Positions 9,701 through 18,188 of a stretch of 64,000 nt of DNA are shown here, piece after piece (the first letter of the stretch is position 1; each line of letters starts with the position of its first letter). The notes under the pieces are model-generated. The model saw nothing but the letters and a program-made list of their open reading frames with translations. It did no database searches and was not told where the DNA came from. Source of the DNA: Planctomycetota bacterium (lineage in GTDB: Bacteria; Planctomycetota; MHYJ01; WSZJ01; JACPWG01); the NCBI GenBank assembly GCA_016197205.1, contig JACPWG010000141.1:1-64000 (forward strand), read 5' to 3'. The position numbers and the translations under genes are program-made.

Positions 9701-12143
9701 CCTCCCCCGCTTGGAGGGGGCGCGCCGGGCCGCGGAGTCCGCCGGCGACGCCTTGGCGTCGGCCACCGCCCTGTCCACGCTCGCCGCCGTCCGGCTCGAG
9801 GCCGGACGGCCCGCGGCGGCGCTCGCGGACATCGCGGCCGCCGGCGCGCTCTTCCGCAAAGCGGCGGACCGCCACGGGGAGGCGACCGTCGCGCGTCTTC
9901 GCGCCCAGCACGCGCTGACCGTGTGCGCGCCGGACCGGACGGTGGCGGAGGCGACGCGCGCCATGGACCTCGCGGGCGCCGCGCGTATCCCCCGGGTGCT
10001 CGCCGAGGCGACGCTCCTCCTGGCGCTCGGGGAGCGCGGCCGTTCGTCCCCGGAAAAAGCGCGAGCCCACATGAAAAGCGCGGTGCTCATCGCGGAGGCG
10101 TGCGGCGATCCGCGGGTGCCGCTCCGCTGTCTGGCGGAGGACCCCGCGGCCTTCGGCGGGGAGCGCGCCCTCCGCGGCGCGGAGCTGCGGGCTCGAAGGC
10201 TCGGCCTGGGCGACCTGGAGGCCCGCCTCCTTCTCGCACGCTCCCGGTTCTCGCGGACCGCGCGCGCCGCGTTCCGACTTGTCGAGGGCGCGCGCAGGGC
10301 CGCGCCGAGCGCCACCGGCGGCTGGCTCGCGGTCGACCTGGCGCTGGAGCTCGGGCGTCTCCGGGCCCGACTCGGCGAGCCGGCCTCCGCGCTCTCCCAC
10401 TTTGATGAGGTAGCGAAGATGATCGGCGAACTCGCTTCTCGTTCTTCGGAAGGGGATCGCGAAAACGTGCTGTCGGCTCCGCAGCTCGTCGCTCTCCGGG
10501 AAGAAATCCGGCGGGCGGGCGACCTCTTGCGGCGCGGCGGTCGCACCGCGGGGAGCCGGGAGGACACGCGCCTCCGCGGCCTCTTCCGGGTGCTCGAGGT
10601 GACCGCGGAACTGAACTCGACGCGTGCGACGGCGGTGGTGCTGAAGAAGATCATGGAGGCCGTGTTCTCCTTGACCCGCTGCGAGCGCGGCTTCCTGGCC
10701 CTGCGCGGGGAGACCGGCGCCCTGCAATTCGTCGCCACCCACAACCTCGAGGGAGGCGAGGTGACGAACCCTCGCGACCGCATCAGCTCCACGATCTGCG
10801 CCCAGGTGCTGGAGACCGGCAAGCCGCTGATCGCAGCCAACGCCCAGGAGGACGACGCGCTCCGCCAGATCGTAAGCGTGCGCGAGGAGCGGCTGGCGTC
10901 GGTCCTCTGCATCCCCTTTCGCGTGAAGGAGCGGGTGCTCGGGGTGTTTTACGTGGACAATCGCCTTCGCACGGCGGCCTTCTCCGAGGCCGACGTCGAG
11001 GTGCTCGAGATCTTCGCCCACCAGGCTGCGCTCGCGATCGAGAACGCGCGCCTCCACGACGAGAAGAACCAGGCCCTTCGCCGCGCGGACGAGCTCGCGC
11101 GCCGGATCGAGAAACAACTGGACCTGCAGGCCCGAGAGCTGGACCTCGCGCGCGAACGACTCGCGAGGATCGAGGAGGGCCCGGGCGTGCGCGACCGCGT
11201 GGGGCGGCTGCTGGGACGCAGCGCCGCCATGCAGGACGTGTACGCGGCCATTGAACGGAGCAGCTCCGGCTACCAGCCGGTCCTCATCCTCGGGGAGACG
11301 GGGACGGGCAAGGAGCTGATCGCCCGCGAAATCCACCGGCTGGGCCCCCGTGCGTCGAAGCGGTTCGTGCCCGTGAACTGCGCCGCGCTGAGCCAGGGCC
11401 TCGAGGAATCCGAGCTCTTCGGACACGTCAAGGGGGCCTTTACGGGCGCGCTCGCGCAGCGAAAGGGGCTCGTCGAGAGCGCGGACGGCGGCACGCTCTT
11501 CCTCGACGAGATCCCCGCCATGACGGCGGCGCTCCAGGCGAAGTTCCTGCGCGTGTTGCAGGACGGCGTGGTCCGACCGGTCGGTTCGGACGACTCCCGC
11601 AAGGTCGATTTTCGCGTGCTGGCGGCCAGCAACGAGAAGCTGGACGACGCCGTCCATCGCGGCGCGTTTCGAGAGGACTTGTACTACCGCTTGAAGGGGG
11701 AGGAGATCCGGGTTCCGCCGCTGCGCGAGCGGCGGGAGGACATCCTGGTGCTCGCGGACCACTTCCTGGAAGAGGCGGCGACCCGCTCCGCCACGCCGCG
11801 CCGTCAGCTCGAGTCGGGGGCGCTCGGAGTCCTGTTGGAGTACTCCTGGCCCGGCAATGTCCGCGAACTGGAGCAGGCGATGCACGCGGCGGCGGGTCGG
11901 GGAAGCGGCCCGATCACGAGCGGGCTGCTGGTGGACTATCTGCGCATCTCCCCGCAGGCGGCCCCCGCAAGCGGCGCCCGGGAGGACGACCTGAATCTCG
12001 ACGCCGCCCACGAACGACTGCAGCGGCAGTCCCTGCGGGAGGCGCTCCGGCGAACGGAGGGAAACCGCACACGGGCCGCGCGCCTGCTCGGCGTGAGCGC
12101 GCAATGGCTGTACGTGATGATGAAGAAGTTCGGGATCGACTAG
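6717..12143 (+). CDS. Kinase-AAA-TPR-GAF-sigma-54 activator (1808 aa)
   Basis: A giant one-protein signalling chain. Residues 1-260 are a Ser/Thr kinase fold: VGAGGTGAVYRV loop, K49, HGDVSLPN at 149-156 (HRD changed to HGD), DFG at 199-201. Next is an AAA_16-type NTPase with GEAGSGRS at 336-343 and LLLVLEDFD as Walker B. A long TPR-rich region spans roughly 700-1200, and a GAF domain lies near 1310-1450. The sigma-54 AAA domain has GETGTGKE at 1526-1533 and an intact GAFTGA at 1573-1578; a Fis-type HTH (TRAARLLGVSAQWLYV) ends the protein. The ATG at 6717 has GAGAGGAG at 6699-6706. The intact GAFTGA implies activation of sigma-54 promoters, probably gated by the GAF ligand. Kinase activity is uncertain because of the HGD change. 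Confidence 0.88.
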   Translation: MDLSPGTILAQQYRVLERVGAGGTGAVYRVQPVAGDARGGEAIRTLALKDLDALRGSAKTVLDRARREFKLLGAHRHPHLAAVEDLVHDRETGRVCLVYEWLDGPDLSVEALEPLVGTLATATQERLLLDLVRQALSGLAYLHLHGLAHGDVSLPNLRFEAPLPNAGESRPPATRAGRKGGPTCSPESTPRLPFLRLLDFGLSRRTSPRARAHGSRPAQPAFRRDLRDLASAYRRLAAGLAGDRDIEHRFPRLSKLLGGLASPTTAGRIGSAQEAVARVDAWLAADGRQLRSPEARLPFVGRSRELARVAACFPGEPGVAGAEVAGRRPNLVRVEGEAGSGRSAFLEQARRRAVSAGLRVALVPGGRGWREALPPLRPFLEPLSRTRLSNAARRLLQSAGSAAGGEGLSSAQAAPLLAEALECASLAAPLLLVLEDFDLAADADRETLLAAVAQAGTSSARQAPPGARQRLLTLLADQPRGGSPPAPSGLLELRLSLPALSESEVRRLVRAALPAPHDSVTRWVFQRSAGHPGLAVESIRWVCEQSRAWGRPAVSAADVAELDRAAPPGGVADWHLRRARTLPPRAREALLYLCAAGRPVAGTELRALLAASASEFALLLDLLGARGFASESELGHRPAQPFLAGPLLGSLAPEERSPLFRRLHERLADAPDASFGLETRVVFRVRYALEAGLTAEVAAQALPAVDHLIAARAWDSAVSLATRAAAALQPSAFAAVRLDLGERRLRALALAGRTEEALRAARDFLDSGAAGLHRLRRSSLLQLYARLSGSAGAPRQAVEALREALSLLRPSDAAARAEVFDLLGYTLTLTGDAAGAERAIADGLACVPRDDRKRRGSLLNTRGVAAQQAGRYGDAARAYEEALAERHAARDFEGEADSRYNLAMTLLAMGDARAARRAVVAARRVYVRMRDEVAVGRCWLELARAYLEESDVASARAPLAEARAAHARCGHAGDAYLLETCAGFADLLAGDLEGALPRLEGARRAAESAGDALASATALSTLAAVRLEAGRPAAALADIAAAGALFRKAADRHGEATVARLRAQHALTVCAPDRTVAEATRAMDLAGAARIPRVLAEATLLLALGERGRSSPEKARAHMKSAVLIAEACGDPRVPLRCLAEDPAAFGGERALRGAELRARRLGLGDLEARLLLARSRFSRTARAAFRLVEGARRAAPSATGGWLAVDLALELGRLRARLGEPASALSHFDEVAKMIGELASRSSEGDRENVLSAPQLVALREEIRRAGDLLRRGGRTAGSREDTRLRGLFRVLEVTAELNSTRATAVVLKKIMEAVFSLTRCERGFLALRGETGALQFVATHNLEGGEVTNPRDRISSTICAQVLETGKPLIAANAQEDDALRQIVSVREERLASVLCIPFRVKERVLGVFYVDNRLRTAAFSEADVEVLEIFAHQAALAIENARLHDEKNQALRRADELARRIEKQLDLQARELDLARERLARIEEGPGVRDRVGRLLGRSAAMQDVYAAIERSSSGYQPVLILGETGTGKELIAREIHRLGPRASKRFVPVNCAALSQGLEESELFGHVKGAFTGALAQRKGLVESADGGTLFLDEIPAMTAALQAKFLRVLQDGVVRPVGSDDSRKVDFRVLAASNEKLDDAVHRGAFREDLYYRLKGEEIRVPPLRERREDILVLADHFLEEAATRSATPRRQLESGALGVLLEYSWPGNVRELEQAMHAAAGRGSGPITSGLLVDYLRISPQAAPASGAREDDLNLDAAHERLQRQSLREALRRTEGNRTRAARLLGVSAQWLYVMMKKFGID

Positions 12144-12534
12144 CGCACGCTTCCGCGCAGGCGGTGACGAATGTTCTTTTGTTTGGCAGGCTGAGGGCGG
12201 GTAAGGGAATAACTCCTGAATCGGCACTTTCCTCGGAGGGAAGGGGCCGTTGTGGTGCAGACCTTCCGGCCCGCACCGACGGACGTGAGTGCCTGACTTG
12301 TTCCTTTACAGTCGTGACGAGGGGGGGCCTTAACTCTCAAGCCTACTTGAGAGTCTCCACGGCACTGGAGAGTCCACCCTGCTCGCGCTGATCTCCGCCG
12401 GCTCCCCTTCCGCCCTTAACCAAGGTCCCTGCCGGGTGTTCCGTCATCGGGCTGCTCTTCGGGTCCGAGGCCACCTCCTTGCTTTCACCTTCTCCGGCTT
12501 CCGCCCTTCCTGTGAGGGAAGGGCAGGCCTGTCG

Positions 12535-12627
12535 GGCTGTAACGGCAGGTCGCAGCACATGCGGCCGTTCGCGCGGGCCGGAGGCCCGCGCCCCCAGGCA
12601 TCTTGACTTGACTTCGTCGACGGGCCA
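12535..12627. repeat. MITE-like repeat family R2, copy B (left end lost)
   Basis: The interior GCCGTTCGCGCGGGCCGG and the right end ACTTCGTCGACGGGCCA match copy C at 17.7 kb. The left terminal inverted repeat is not present. A 31-nt part (about 12572-12602) recurs as an exact reverse complement at 26567-26597. Confidence 0.65.
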
Positions 12628-12671
12628 CCAGCACTACAACGCTAGAAGAGTGGAGCCTTCGAGCCCAACTG

Positions 12672-12756
12672 GTTCGTAGTTCCGTCTTTAGGCGGGGCTG
12701 CCAACCAAGTGTCGCGGTTCTCGCCGCACGCGCCGCCTGAAGCCGGAACTACGAAC
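12672..12756. repeat. Intergenic inverted repeat, family R1, copy 2
   Basis: Arms 12672-12695 and 12733-12756 are near reverse complements (GTTCGTAGTTCCG.../...CGGAACTACGAAC) and carry the same words as the inverted repeat at 23-96. Confidence 0.7.
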
Positions 12757-12972
12757 AGGGGCGGCGTTTGGCAGCATCCGTCGCAGACGCCGAAGCTTTC
12801 GATTTCGCGTTGTAGTGCTAGGCATCGCGCCCGGAGTTCGTCCATAGGCCCCTTGTGACATCGCCCGCCTGGCCGCGCCGGCCGGTTGCGGCGCACCAGC
12901 GAGATCCCGATTGCGCAAGCGCGGTTTCACGGGCGCTTTCGAGGCTCTCGTCAACTTCCGAAAGGTGACCTC

Positions 12973-14154
12973 ATGGGCAATGCCGTAGGCGAGAAACTGA
13001 GCTCGAGCCCCTGCCTGGAGGACTTCTTCCCCCCCATGGGCGACCGCCTCGTCGCGGTGATCGACGACGACACCCTCCTTCTCGAGCTGATCCGCACCAT
13101 CCTCACGCCGCGCCTCTGCGAAGTGGCGAGCGCGACGGACGGAGCCAGCGGGCTGGCGCTCTGCAGGGCCCGCAAACCCGATTTGGTGCTGGTCGACGTC
13201 GGCCTCCCGGGCACCTCGGGACTCGACCTGTGTCGCACCCTGAAGAGCGATCCGGAGCTCCGGCCGATCCCGGTCCTGGTCATGACCGCCCTGCCGGAGG
13301 AGGAGAATCTGGTGAAGGCCTTCGCGGCCGGAGCGGACGACTTCCTGGAGAAGCCGTTCCGGAACTACGAGCTCATGGCGAGGACGCGCGCGCACCTGCG
13401 GACGAAGTCCCTGTACGACCAGCTCGAGGCCGCGCTCGACCGGATGAATGAGGAGGCGGCGAACCAGGAGCGGCTGGTCCACATGCTCGTCCACGACATG
13501 AAGAGCCCGCTCACGGGCATCATGGGCTACCTGGAGCTGCTCGTGCGCAGGCACGCCCTCGGGCCGCAGAACCGGGCGCTGGACGCCATGTCCGCAAGCT
13601 GCCAAGGGCTGATGCGCCTCGTCAGGGACCTGCTCGACCTGGGGAAGGCAAGGGCGGGCCGGCTCCTCCTGCAACCCGAAGTGGTCGGGCTCGGCCGCGA
13701 GCTCGAAACGGCCTGCGCGGAGCAGGAGGGGGAAGCGGAGCGAAGACGGACGCGGATTCGGGTCCTCCTCCCCGCGCAGGAGGTGCTGCTGACCGCCGAC
13801 CGCGGCATCGTGCGTCGCGTCCTCGCGAACCTGCTGTCCAACGCGCTGCGTCACAGCCCGGCGGGGGAAGAGGTGAGGGTTTTCGTACGAAGACTCGACG
13901 GCGCCGGCGAGGTCGGCATCGCGGTGCTCGACGCGGGAGAGGGGATTCCGCTCGACGACCAGCAGCGCCTTTTCGATGCGTACGCCCATTCGGCGGCGCC
14001 ACTCCCGAGAGCCGGCGGGGGCGTCGGGCTGGGCCTCTCCTTCTGCAAGCTTGCGATGGAGGCGCATGGGGGCCGTATCGAGGTGGACAGCGAACCGGGC
14101 AGGGGTGCCTGTTTTACCGTCTGGTTTCCGGTCTCGACCCGTCTTGCTTCGTAG
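12973..14154 (+). CDS. Response-regulator receiver / histidine kinase hybrid
   Basis: A 393-residue soluble protein: a receiver domain first (VIDDD acidic pair, phospho-acceptor D75 in LVDVGLPG, conserved K in LEKPF), then a HisKA domain with H174 in LVHDMKSPL, then a HATPase_c domain with N290 in the N box, DAGEGIP and a GLGLSFCK G box. There is no membrane segment or sensor domain, so input probably arrives by phosphorylation of the receiver. The ATG at 12973 has AGGTGA a few bases upstream; an in-frame upstream start at 12886 would add residues without homology. It lies 17 nt before the degenerate activator gene, so the two form an operon and probably a pathway. Confidence 0.88.
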   Translation: MGNAVGEKLSSSPCLEDFFPPMGDRLVAVIDDDTLLLELIRTILTPRLCEVASATDGASGLALCRARKPDLVLVDVGLPGTSGLDLCRTLKSDPELRPIPVLVMTALPEEENLVKAFAAGADDFLEKPFRNYELMARTRAHLRTKSLYDQLEAALDRMNEEAANQERLVHMLVHDMKSPLTGIMGYLELLVRRHALGPQNRALDAMSASCQGLMRLVRDLLDLGKARAGRLLLQPEVVGLGRELETACAEQEGEAERRRTRIRVLLPAQEVLLTADRGIVRRVLANLLSNALRHSPAGEEVRVFVRRLDGAGEVGIAVLDAGEGIPLDDQQRLFDAYAHSAAPLPRAGGGVGLGLSFCKLAMEAHGGRIEVDSEPGRGACFTVWFPVSTRLAS

Positions 14155-14171
14155 GACAAGGAGCTTCCCTC

Positions 14172-15377
14172 ATGCGCTCGGCAACGCCATGTTCGCGGGC
14201 CCCTGCCCCACGCGAGAAATCGGCGCGCGTGCTTGTGATCCACGATGCCCTCGACGGCGCGCAGGCTCGACAGCTTCTTCGCGTCCTCCGGGGGCTGAAC
14301 ACCGAAGCGCTGCTGGAGGCCTCGCCGGCGGGCGGTCTCGAGGCGGCCCGCCGCATCCTGATCGACCTGGCGGTCCTGGGGGAACGGGCCTTCCGGGAGA
14401 CCCGCGGGGAAGTCGCACGCCGGTTGCGGGAGATCGATCCGGACGTGCCCGTCGTGGTGCTCTCGTCCGAGGACGTGGACGGACAACGGGCCGGCCTGCC
14501 GGAGGTGTACGATTGGCTGGCGCCCGGGAGGGAAAGGGTCGAGCCGGGCCTCCGCCGAGCCCTGGAACACCGGATGCTCACGTGGCGGGTGCGCACCTTC
14601 GAGCAGGAAGCCGGAGGTCCGCTGGAGTGGACCCTCGGGACGGGGACGGAGGCGTCGGAAGCGGTGTGCGCCATCGACCGCGCGGCGGCCACCGGCTACT
14701 GCCTGATTCTGCACATCGAAGACGGGATGGGGGCGGAGGACGCCGCGCGCAGGGTGCATGCGCGCAGCGTGCGCGCCGCCGACGCGTTCGTGGAGTGGGA
14801 GACGGAGGAGAGCGGCGGACCGGTGCATCCGGGTTCCTCCCTGCGCGGCGGGCGCAACGGACGCGGGGAACGCTCGATCGCGCTGGGCACGCTCTTCCTG
14901 CGGGGACTCGAGCGGTACGGCCTGCGGGAGCAATCGCGCGTGCTGCGCGCGCTTCGGGAAGGCGTGGAAGGCGGGGCCGAGCCACGGCTGATCGCGAGCA
15001 CCAGCATCGCCCCCGAGGAGCTTCTGGTCTCGGGACGGCTGCAAGCGGAGCTTTTCCGCCGGCTGAACGAAATGGTCATCCGGGTCCGCGCCCTCCGCGA
15101 AAGGCCGGACGATCTGGCCCGTCTCGCCCGCTACTACCTCTCGGAGGCCGGCTCGGACCTGGGCAGGCCGTTGCTCGGCTTCACGGAGGAGGGGCTGGAG
15201 GCGCTCTTGGCGTATCCGTGGCCGGGGAATGCGCTGGAGCTCCGCAACGTGATCCGACGAGCGGCGGCGGCGGCGGATCCCCTGGTCGGCCGGGGACACC
15301 TCGGTCCGCTCCAGGTCCACGGACAGGTCGCGGGTCGTGGCCGTTCGGCCCTGCCCAGCAGGAAGGGCATCGCCTGA
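14172..15377 (+). CDS. Degenerate NtrC-type protein without ATPase or sigma-54 motifs
   Basis: A 401-residue protein that follows the plan of a sigma-54 activator but has lost its key residues. Residues 15-130 look like a receiver fold with no clear phospho-site. The central part keeps the landmarks LFLRGLERYGLREQSRVLRA (for the LFLDEI...LQAKLLR stretch), RLIASTSIAPEEL, LFRRLNEMVIRV and ALRERPDDL, then WPGNALELRNVI. Where Walker A should be there is LHIEDGMGAED, and there is no GAFTGA; the Asp-Glu of Walker B is RG. No HTH is seen at the end. The ATG at 14172 has AAGGAG at 14158-14163. It probably acts by binding, as an anti- or co-regulator in the pathway of the kinase just upstream. Confidence 0.75.
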   Translation: MRSATPCSRAPAPREKSARVLVIHDALDGAQARQLLRVLRGLNTEALLEASPAGGLEAARRILIDLAVLGERAFRETRGEVARRLREIDPDVPVVVLSSEDVDGQRAGLPEVYDWLAPGRERVEPGLRRALEHRMLTWRVRTFEQEAGGPLEWTLGTGTEASEAVCAIDRAAATGYCLILHIEDGMGAEDAARRVHARSVRAADAFVEWETEESGGPVHPGSSLRGGRNGRGERSIALGTLFLRGLERYGLREQSRVLRALREGVEGGAEPRLIASTSIAPEELLVSGRLQAELFRRLNEMVIRVRALRERPDDLARLARYYLSEAGSDLGRPLLGFTEEGLEALLAYPWPGNALELRNVIRRAAAAADPLVGRGHLGPLQVHGQVAGRGRSALPSRKGIA

Positions 15378-15981
15378 CGCAGGCGGCGCGACCGGGGTCG
15401 GACCCGGGCACAGCGGCCGCGGACCCGGTCCCGCTCGCGAACAGGGCGTTGAGCTATGCGTTATGAGACGTGCGGCAACCTTGAAACGTGAGCCATCGTT
15501 TCCATCCATGCGTCGTGCTCGTACCCGCACTCACGAAACTCCTCGAACTCCATTCGGGTACGAGCACGACCGCCTTGCCCTTCGTTCGCAAAAAAAACAA
15601 CGACCCGAACAAAGGCTAAACGCGACCGAGGGCGGCAAGTGGCTAGATCATGGCTCCACGTCCCAGCTAGCCGCGGGCGAAATTTGAAATTTGAAATTTG
15701 ACTTTTTGCAATTTGAAATTCGGACTGGCCGTGTGGGTCGAATGCGGGGATTTTACACAGAGACGCGGAGACGCAGAGGCCGGGCGCCGAGTCCACCCTC
15801 CTCTACCGGCGATCATCGCGGGCAACGCACTGAGAGATCGATTTTAGCTTCCTTTCGGCTTGTTGAAAAAAAAGCCGCACCGTCGCCCGAACGCCGGCCC
15901 TTGACAACCGGCCCCCGCCCGAGCTAGGTTTCAGGGTCCAGGCAGGCACGAATCGATCGGACCCGGGTGGGAGGAGCTCGG
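15378..15981. other. Intergenic region with AT-rich repeats
   Basis: No gene supported. Besides the 97-bp repeat it contains tandem AAATTTG words (15676-15721) and a GAGACGCGGAGACGCAGAGG word near 15761-15780 related to the hairpin at 54292-54361. GGGAGGAG at 15969-15976 is the ribosome site of the next gene. Confidence 0.5.
15598..15694. repeat. 97-bp dispersed repeat R5, copy 1
   Basis: It matches 60374-60470 over 97 bp with one visible difference (TCCCAGCTAG against TCCCAACTAG). Both copies are preceded by an A-run and end in AAATTTGAAATTTGA. Confidence 0.9.
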
Positions 15982-16680
15982 ATGGGACGGAGGCTGTCGA
16001 GAGCCTGCGCGAGCGCGCTGGCGCTGTTGGTTTGCGTCGGGCGGCCCATCGTGGGCGAGGACCCCGCCGGCGGCATGCCACCGAGAACGCTCGTCGAGCT
16101 GCCCGCGGCGGCGACGGCGATCGATGCGTGGCTGAAGGCGGGGGACTGGGACACGGACCGGGGCTCGCCGCGCAAGTGGACGGTCGGCGAGGGGCAGCTC
16201 CACATGGTGAGCAACGGGGACTCCGTGATGATCCACACGAAGAAGGGTTTTCCCATCGACCTGGAGGCGTGGCCGATCGCGCACTTCGAGGTCAAGGCCG
16301 AGGTGCTGCCGGAAGGGTCCGACAACAGCGTGAACAAGAGGGACGACGCGGCCTTCCGGCTCTATTTCTCGTTCGACACGTCCGGCAAGCCACCGCGCAC
16401 GGTCGGCTACGGCTGGACCTGGAGCGACAAGGTCGACGCGATCGTGCCGAGCGGCCACTTCGACCAGGTGAAGCTCGTGGTGGTGGCGTCGGGTCCGGCG
16501 GCGCTCGGCACCTGGCTGGGCTTTGACCGGGATCTCGCGGCGGACTATCGGCGCTGTTTCGGCGACGGACCGGTTCCCCGGGTGACGGGCGTGGCGCTGA
16601 AGTGCGACTCGAACGACGTGAAGAACGCGCACGCCGCGGCGTGGGTTCGAGCGGTGGAAATGCGCACGCGCGCGAAATGA
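15982..16680 (+). CDS. DUF3047 family secreted protein
   Basis: A 232-residue protein with a signal peptide (ASALALLVCVGRP) and the DUF3047 pattern: a strand-rich domain with RKWTVGEGQLHMVSNGDS, then RLYFSFDT, VGYGWTWSDKV, a YRRCFGDGP segment and a closing VALKCDSNDV motif in the place of the usual DTDNT. The family is of unknown function, usually extracytoplasmic. The ATG at 15982 is chosen because GGGAGGAG ends 5 nt before it; a GTG at 15967 would lie within that site. Confidence 0.8.
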   Translation: MGRRLSRACASALALLVCVGRPIVGEDPAGGMPPRTLVELPAAATAIDAWLKAGDWDTDRGSPRKWTVGEGQLHMVSNGDSVMIHTKKGFPIDLEAWPIAHFEVKAEVLPEGSDNSVNKRDDAAFRLYFSFDTSGKPPRTVGYGWTWSDKVDAIVPSGHFDQVKLVVVASGPAALGTWLGFDRDLAADYRRCFGDGPVPRVTGVALKCDSNDVKNAHAAAWVRAVEMRTRAK

Positions 16681-16953
16681 GGGGGCCCGGAGGGGGCGGG
16701 ACGGGGGGGCGCGCCGCCGGGCCCGCACGGTCCCCGCCGCGCGACCGTACTCGGGGCGGCACTCGGCGCGGCATGCCGCCGGCCGGGGCTGCGCGCGAAC
16801 GCCGCCCTGGGCGCCCGGCCCGCCGACAAATCGCTTGACCTTTCCCTCGCGGGGCGTAAGATAGCGCGCCTCTTCGCCCGTCCGGGAGGAGCACTCCTCC
16901 CCGGCGAAGAGCGTGGTCACGGGTCGTGGGTGTTACGCCGGAGGTCAGGCAGC

Positions 16954-17697
16954 ATGCGGACGAGGTCGCAAGGGCCGAAGTGGATCGCACTGGGGACGGG
17001 GCTCGGCGCCGGCATCCTGGCGCTGGCAGGGTGCGCGTCGCAGGTGGAGTATCCCCTCCAGAAGCGCTCCATCTTCACCGCCGAGCGGGCCCACCCGATG
17101 AAGGTGGCCGTGGCGACCTTTTCCGACGAACGTCCGCCGGAGGAGCGCGACCTGAAGATCCGCATCGCCCGGAAGGACGTGCATGCCGACGCCTACACGT
17201 CGGACGAGGACTTCTCGGGCCACAATCTCGCGCCGCCGCTCACCCGGATGACCGCCAAACATCTCGCCTTCAGCAACCTCTTCGAGCGCGTGGACGCGGT
17301 CGAAGTCACGAGCGAGCAGGTGCGTGGAAAAAAAGAGAACCTGAAGGAGCTGGGCGTCCAGTACGACGCGGTGATGGTCGGCCGCATCAAGCACTTCGTG
17401 GGGTACTTTCACCGGGATGCGGCGCGGGACTGGCTCTTCCTGCCGCTCGGTGGGACGGGCTTCGCCATCAACTCCCTGATTCCCTCGGACGTGAAGGCGG
17501 ACGCTCAACTCGACGACGTGAAATTGGTAAGCTTGAAGACGGGCCGGGAGCTCTGGAAGGGCGCGGCCGCCTGCAAGTGGGACAAGGAGCGCTCGCTGCC
17601 GGGCGGACGGCGAGACAATGCGCTCATCGCCTGGCGCAACGCGGTCAACGATCTCGCGAAGCAACTCGTGGACGCGAAATTCGACGGCGTGAACTAA
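16954..17697 (+). CDS. Predicted lipoprotein, function unknown
   Basis: A 247-residue protein with a lipoprotein signal: LALAGC with the lipidated C27. The mature part starts with KVAVATFSDERPPEE, a beta-alpha pattern common in lipoproteins that share an LpoB/GNA1162-like fold, and ends with a charged helix (AWRNAVNDLAKQLV). The ATG at 16954 has GGAGGT at 16940-16945. It follows the DUF3047 gene by 273 bp, which hold no other gene. Repeat R2 copy C begins directly after its stop. Confidence 0.65.
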   Translation: MRTRSQGPKWIALGTGLGAGILALAGCASQVEYPLQKRSIFTAERAHPMKVAVATFSDERPPEERDLKIRIARKDVHADAYTSDEDFSGHNLAPPLTRMTAKHLAFSNLFERVDAVEVTSEQVRGKKENLKELGVQYDAVMVGRIKHFVGYFHRDAARDWLFLPLGGTGFAINSLIPSDVKADAQLDDVKLVSLKTGRELWKGAAACKWDKERSLPGGRRDNALIAWRNAVNDLAKQLVDAKFDGVN

Positions 17698-17862
17698 TGG
17701 CCCGTTGACGAACCGCGGACCCAGTCGTCAACGCCGTCACGGCAGGTCGTACGCCGTGCGGACGTTCGCGCGGGCCGGCCTGCGCTCCGTAGCTCGCGGC
17801 GAGCGAGCGAAGGAGGGAGGCCTGCGCCCCCAGGCCTCGTGTCTGAAGTTCGTCCACGGGCC
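17698..17862. repeat. MITE-like repeat family R2, copy C
   Basis: The most complete copy, 165 bp. TGGCCCGTTGACGAAC (17698-17713) starts at the base after a stop codon, and GTTCGTCCACGGGCC (17848-17862) is its reverse complement with one mismatch. No reading frame inside suggests a transposase. Confidence 0.75.
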
Positions 17863-17943
17863 GCAAGCGACGACCGGCCTGCTTCCGGCCGCGACCGCCT
17901 GCCCGGCACGCACCGGCGCCCCGCTCCGGGGCGCCGGCTCGAC

Positions 17944-18177
17944 TTACCGGCCGTCGATCACGGTGTGGCCGCCGCCGCCACCGCCGCCGCCGCGGGCCCG
18001 GTTCTCCACCGCGCCCATCTTGTCCCGCGAGCCCATGATGAGCGACTTGATCTTGTCGCCGTACAGCCCCACGGCCCCGATCAGGAAGATCGCGACCAGG
18101 GCCACGATGATGATGTACTCGGTCATGCTCGCCCCGCGAGCCTCGACCGACCGGAGCACCGGCATCCCTCGCCGCAT
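17944..18177 (-). CDS. Flp/Fap-type type IVb pilin, second of tandem pair
   Basis: A 77-residue prepilin: a short basic leader, a cleavage site Gly followed by ASMTEY (Glu at +5, as in Flp pilins), then a single hydrophobic helix IIIVALVAIFLIGAVGLYGD. The tail has a Gly run (GGGGGGGG) and ends in HTVIDGR. AAGGAGG lies 8 nt upstream of the ATG. It is 11 nt downstream of the other pilin gene and shares its hydrophobic core almost residue for residue. No Tad assembly genes lie in this window. Confidence 0.85.
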   Translation of the reverse strand: MRRGMPVLRSVEARGASMTEYIIIVALVAIFLIGAVGLYGDKIKSLIMGSRDKMGAVENRARGGGGGGGGHTVIDGR

Positions 18178-18188
18178 CGGGGCCCTCC

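Larger units (their letters stand above)
12144..12972. other. Long intergenic region rich in repeats
   Basis: About 830 bp with no supported gene. It holds a 9-bp-stem hairpin ACTCTCAAG/CTTGAGAGT (12333-12354), an R2 fragment (12535-12627) and an R1 inverted repeat (12672-12756). The ribosome site AGGTGA for the next gene lies near 12963-12968. Confidence 0.6.

Noticed and set aside
6495..12227. Open frame of 1910 codons on the minus strand opposite the giant regulator
   Set aside because: It is antisense to a gene with clear domain motifs; its translation is Arg/Gly/Pro/Ala-rich without any domain and reflects the high GC content. The same holds for the 740-codon minus-strand frame at 175-2397 and similar ones.
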